A stretch of 64,000 nt of DNA from Anaeramoeba flamelloides. Its lineage: Eukaryota; Metamonada; Anaeramoebidae. Numbering within the stretch: the first letter of the stretch is position 1; the number at the start of each line of letters is the position of its first letter. A model generated the notes under the pieces. The model had not been told where the DNA came from. It did not search any database and saw nothing but the letters and a program-made list of their open reading frames with translations. The stretch spans positions 10,354,001-10,418,000 of the forward strand of contig JANTQA010000033.1 of assembly GCA_027625915.1 (NCBI GenBank), read 5' to 3'. Shown here piece after piece: positions 59,393-64,000 of this stretch. The position numbers and the translations under genes are program-made.

Positions 59393-62300
59393 TTATTTTT
59401 TCTTTTTTTGTGGGTTTGATTTTGAAATGATTTCTGGTTCCCAATCAAGTTGAGAAGCTTCATTGAAAAGTTTAGCGTAATCTGGGAGTCTTCTTGTCAT
59501 TGGGAAGCACCATTTATCTCTAACTTGTCGGATTTGATTAAGATCAACTTCTGCTACAAGAAGTGAATCTCGTACTCTTGATAATGATGGTGTTCTTAAT
59601 CCATTTGGAGCGGTGAGGAATGATGATCCATAGAAGTGGCCAAAATCTTTATGAGATGGGAGTCCGTTTCCAGATGTGAATTCGTTTGGGAAAACTTCTG
59701 TTCCAACACGGTTAATTGCTACGGTGAAATATCCATTAGCAATGGCAGCGTTACGTGCTTCAACTCCCCAGAGTGGTTCGGATAATAATCCAACGGTGGC
59801 AGATGGGTTGAATACAATTTCTGCTCCTTTAAGTCCATATCCTGCCCAGTTTTCAGGGAAATGTCTTCCATAGCAAATGTTGATTCCAACTTTTGCGTAT
59901 TTTGTTTCAAAAACAGTATGTGGTGTGTTTCCCTTTTATTAGATAATAATTCAAAAAAAAATATTAATTAAAAGTCAAATTTAGTAAATAAAAGTTCAAA
60001 AAAAAAGAAAAGATTTTTCAGATTTTGATAGTTTTTGTATTTCTGCTTTTATCTTTTAAATATAATTTGAAAAAAAATAAATAAGCAATTAATGATAATA
60101 TTTTTGCTTTTTAAAAGGTCTAAAAAGGAAAATTTTCATTGATAAACATTTGTAAAAAAAAACAGATATTAATATATATATATATACTTTTTGTTAGAAA
60201 TTCAAAATAATAATTTTTGAAATTATAATTATTATTTTTTTTTCTGTTATTTTCGTAACTTAATAACAGTCAATTCTAAATAAACTATTGGTATAAAAAA
60301 GTCATAAAATTTTCAGTTATTAATATAGTTGCTTTAAATAAGTGCAGACTAAAAATTTTATAAGCAGACTAACAAAGTGTCTAATTCTCCTGTTTTAAGT
60401 GGTTTGGGTAAGGCTTTGAAAACTTTTAGTTGGAACTGTTTTAAAACTGCTGTAAAATCATTATTTTATTTATTTTAAAAAGAATGTTTTTTTTTTTACA
60501 AAGTTAATCGAAATTTAATTTGACTTTTTTTATTTTGAATATTTTTAAATTGAAAAAAAAAAGAAATTTCCAGTTCTGTGTTCATTTGAAAAGTAAAAAA
60601 AAAATTTATTTTTTTAGTTAATCAACAATTAATTTATATTCTAATAAAAGTATAATTGAAAAAATTTATATTTCAAATTAAACACTAAAATGAGTTAGTT
60701 TTTAAAAATTTTACCAAGTGTTTTAATAAAGAAAAAAAGATATCGATCTGTTTTCTTATATTATCAAAACAAATAAGAAAATTTATTAAATTTTCATTTT
60801 TGATTTAAGAATTAAAAATAGAATGCTAAAGGTCTTTCGTAAGTGCTGTATAGTGATAGGTTTTACATTGATAAAAAGAATTGATTAAAATCAAAGATAT
60901 TACTCTATTCTTTAAAATCCAGGAAAACTTATTGACACATTTTCAGTTTTGATTAGAAAATAAATTGGCATTCTAAAGAAAAAATGAAACTCTAAAAAGC
61001 GTGTGTTCTCTACAACACTTATAAGTAGTGTAATATTTTTTATTGGGTTTGTTTTTTTTTTAATGTTTGAGTTTAAATGTGTTTTTAGTAATTCTTTTTT
61101 TTAATCGTTTTTTGTTAATAGTGGATGATTACAATAAAAAAGTTAAAGTTCAAGAAAATGCACCTTAAGCAAGTTAAAAAATGTTTGACTTTTGAAAAAT
61201 AGAGGTATATTATTAATGATTGGATGGATATAATAGAGATGGTAAATTTTTGAGATTAAATTATCATTATTTTCAAAAGTTAGAAATCATACATTTATTT
61301 AATACACATAAAAATTCAAAATCTCAAGTTTTGGAAATTTCTTCAAACTGTAATAATTTTCCCAATGTTTTTTTATTATTGAAGAAGTGTAAATTACACT
61401 ATAGTTGCCCTTAGACTCGTATTCCCTTTCAGAAATTTAAGCGTGAAAATTTTTTCAATGTTGTGAAATGGTAAATTTAAGCTCCTGTTTTTCAGATGTG
61501 ATAACAAGTGGTTTAAAAAAAGCGACACTCAGAAAAATTATCATCGTTAAAAAGACATTTAAGTTAGTCTTGATCATTAAATTATTTCTTTGAACGTTTT
61601 AAAACTTCATTCTTTGAAACAACGTTATTATTAATTTATTTTCATTAAACAATTAAAAAAAAAAAATGAAGGTGTAAGTGGTGTTAATACTTGTTTTTTC
61701 TTGTTGGCACTTTCAAGTTCTTTAAAGCCCAATTTAGAAATCATTTTTTCTGAAATTGAATTTTTTGTCACTCTTTGATCTCAAATCAGTTAGTTAATTA
61801 AAAAAATAAATTGAACAAAATTTCAAATTCGATTTCCTTCAAAAAAAAATTTGATTTAAAGTCTCATTCTACTTCCAACTTCGATAAACAAAATCTAATT
61901 TAATATATTTAAGGTGTTAAAAGGTCAATAAGTTTCAGAGATAATTTTTGATATTTTTTTGGAAAGAAAGGTGAAAATTTTGTTCAATTTATTTTTTCAA
62001 ATAACAATAACATTAAAGGACCGTTGAAATTTCTCAAATTAAAGAACATTTTTCAAAATGAACCGACTTTAAAAGGTAGTTACAAAAACGAAAAAAAAAG
62101 TGAAAATAAAATAATGAAAAAAAAAAAAAAAAAAAATTAAATAAAAAAGACAAATTTCTTACTTCCATATAATAAGTTGACTCATTAAAGTCACCAACTC
62201 TTGGGATGTGTGTCTTTCTCTGGAAACCTAAAACCTCACCATCAGCATCGATGACAACAACGGTGTTCCAAATTTGACCCTGTCGTTTAATGTCTCTCTC

Positions 62301-62825
62301 AAGGATAGGGCTGAGAATGACCATTTGGTATTTCTTTGCGATTTTGGATAAAAATTTGGTTGTTGGTCCATCAATTGGCTCTGCAAATTCCATCCATTTT
62401 TTTTTTTCTCTTGTACAAAATGCAAAAGGCATAATCCATGCTTCCTGTAAACAGATAATGTTGGTTCCCATTTCTCCTGCTGCGATCAATAATTTCTCGA
62501 TCTTTGCCCAAAGTGCATTTCTTTGCTTTTCAACGGACTCTGTTGTGCTCACTGCAATGGAATTTTGGATTGCACCAATTCTAACCTTTCTTGGTTTTCT
62601 AAGTTCTTCCTCATAAGCAGTTGGAAGGTTGAATGCTTTGATTTCAAAGTCGTGTTCGGTTGACAAGTCGGTTGCTTTCTCGCTAAGTTCGATTGGGATA
62701 CATTCTCCTCCATAAAGAATTTTCATGAGTGCATCTTTTTTTTTTTTTGATTGGCCCTTGATCAAGTCAAGTAAGATGTCGTGGTACTCGAGTTCGCCTT
62801 CTTCTTTTTGAATTTCTTTAGACAT
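59393..62825 (-). CDS. UPB1: Beta-ureidopropionase (N-carbamoyl-beta-alanine amidohydrolase)
   Basis: Two minus-strand exons, 62825-62163 and 59932-59393 (stop TAA), are joined across a 2.2-kb phase-0 intron (donor GTAAGA, acceptor AAAAG). They give 400 residues; human UPB1 has 384. The enzyme does the last step of reductive pyrimidine breakdown in the cytosol: N-carbamoyl-beta-alanine to beta-alanine, CO2 and ammonia. The nitrilase-fold triad is visible as Glu128 ([20 protein letters not shown]), Lys204 ([19 protein letters not shown]) and Cys241 ([10 protein letters not shown]). [20 protein letters not shown] and [16 protein letters not shown] also match the eukaryotic family. The splice restores [20 protein letters not shown]. 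The intron is about ten times longer than those of PCNA or L11 and holds two repeat copies. Confidence 0.95.
60835..61025. repeat. Hairpin repeat family copy inside the UPB1 intron
   Basis: AAAAGAATTGATTAAAATCA with TTACTCTATTCTTTAAAATC form the hairpin. AAGTGCTGTATAGTG and TCTCTACAACACTTATAAGT resemble the CACTCTACAGCAC tail in both orientations. Confidence 0.5.
61371..61455 (+). repeat. AGTGTAAATTACACT family copy inside the UPB1 intron
   Basis: TTTTATTATTGAAGAAGTGT followed by the palindrome AGTGTAAATTACACT, then TTCAGAAATTTAAGCGTGAA. It is truncated on the right compared with 40890-41135. Confidence 0.7.
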
Positions 62826-64000
62826 TGGATTAACTAAAATTTGTAAAAAGCAAAATAATAAATTAAAAAAAAATGTTTTTTGTTACTTTTTTTTCCCTAA
62901 TTCTTGAGTTTTTTTGCTTACTTCCCAAACCGTTTGATTTTTAGAATTCGTTTGGATCAAGAGGAGACTTTGCTAACAAATAATTGTGGTTTTTTTCGAA
63001 TGGTTGGAGGTGTTTGTAAAGGAAGAAAATTCTGTTTGTGTATGTGTAAGATTTAGAAAACTGCAAAATTTTTTTTCACCTTTTGAAGAATTTTACAAAT
63101 TGAAAACATTTTTTTTTGCAGAACACAATCCAAATTTTTGGTCTTTCGTTCATTAAAAGAAATTTTTTTCATAAAGAAAATATTAAATATTTTACTTTGT
63201 GTAACTTGATCTTTATTGAGAGTGATTTTTCGAAAAGTGTTTTCTTATTTCTTCATCTACCAAATTTTGGACAACTTTTGAAAAAAAAATTTTTTGTTAT
63301 CTCTGAAGTAGATTTTCAATTCAAACAGTTTGTATGATTTGTCTTTTCTAAATTTTTCTCAAAAGATTCCTCTGTACAAAAGTTGAATTCTAAGAATTTT
63401 TAATGGATTTGCTTTTTCAACTGAAAAGTCTAAAATTCAAGTATTTTGCTATTCTATGGGAAACCATATTTATAAACCATTGACCAAATGCTTCTACAAA
63501 TTTGATTGGTATAATAGTTCTTCAAGTTGATCTTCTCTATTAAAAAAGATCATAACTTTATTGGCCAAAAAAATCTAAATTCTTTGAAAAATAATTGGCA
63601 GTTGGAGACATATTTGTTGGTTGAATTCTCAGATCCAGAAGTTTGAATTGGTTTCACAAAAATTTAATTCCAAAATTTTATCTAAATTGAAGATCATTAA
63701 TTAGCAATTTTATTTTTCAACAGAATAGTGATTGCATAATAAATTAGAAAAAAATTTTCATTTCCTTTACCAGATTTTTTCTTTTACAAATAGAATTCTC
63801 AAAGCACTATGTTATAATTTGTGGCTGTATATAAAAATAGAAATTAAAAATGGAGTTAAAATTTTTTCTCATTTAGAATTCAATACCATTATTAATTTAT
63901 TTACCATTAGTAATTTATTTCAACAGAATTGAAATAAATTCGCAATAAAGCTAGTTTTACAAAAAAAAAAAAAAAAATTATTTCAATACTTGCATTTAAA
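62826..64000. other. Region upstream of beta-ureidopropionase
   Basis: No gene is recognised. It is AT-rich, with short reading frames (60-75 codons) that have no recognisable motif. It should include the UPB1 promoter next to 62825. Confidence 0.55.

Larger units (their letters stand above)
59933..62162 (-). other. 2.2-kb intron of the beta-ureidopropionase gene
   Basis: AT-rich sequence with a hairpin-family copy (60835-61025) and a family-A copy (61371-61455). There is a short TA tract near 60172 and an A-run of more than 20 bases near 62120. No exon-like or gene-like sequence was recognised on either strand. Confidence 0.7.

Noticed and set aside
59676-59910. Short frames on both strands within the second UPB1 exon
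   Set aside because: The nitrilase-family frame with NICYGRH explains the region fully.

Overview
This window is very A+T-rich nuclear DNA from a free-living protist. Nine protein-coding loci are recognisable. They have spliceosomal introns, the standard genetic code, and every readable stop is TAA. The gene set points to an amoeboid protist, and Anaeramoeba (Metamonada) is my best guess. The reasons are an RCC1 protein with BTB domains, a PH-LRR protein like CARMIL, a SPRY coiled-coil protein, long lysine/glutamate-rich linkers and about 80% A+T between genes. This is inference; other AT-rich amoebae are not excluded.

Layout. 1-5225: no gene, but repeats, three end motifs of an unknown element and large microsatellites. 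5226-8208 (+): 3' part of an MST/Hippo-type kinase, with a SARAH domain and an unusual lysine-rich tail. 11855-12923 (+): PCNA in two exons. 18183-21993 (-): LRR part of a CARMIL-like protein. 28000-28595 (-): three small exons for a CARMIL-type PH domain, probably the 5' end of the same gene across a 6-kb, repeat-filled gap. 33968-34800 (-): ribosomal protein L11/uL5 in two exons. 38871-40499 (+): RCC1-BTB protein. 44411-45403 (+): coiled-coil/SPRY protein, followed at once by a 0.2-kb inverted repeat. 49305-50348 (+): ER-type membrane protein with a degenerate thioredoxin fold. 53328-55079 (-): BTB domain joined by a K/E-rich linker to a ThuA/glutamine-amidotransferase-like domain. 59393-62825 (-): beta-ureidopropionase in two exons with a 2.2-kb intron.

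The genes form no operon-like pathway. Loosely, MST kinase, CARMIL-like protein, BTB proteins and the SPRY protein fit cytoskeletal, signalling and ubiquitin-adaptor roles. PCNA, L11, the thioredoxin-like protein and beta-ureidopropionase are housekeeping genes.

Non-coding space is over 70% of the window and holds several short dispersed families that can be aligned by eye. They are a ~527-bp terminal-inverted-repeat family (five copies), a 171-bp Tc1/mariner-like MITE (one copy nested in the former), a hairpin family (seven or so copies), a family carrying the palindrome AGTGTAAATTACACT, and others. No virus-like element, CRISPR array, rRNA or convincing tRNA was seen.
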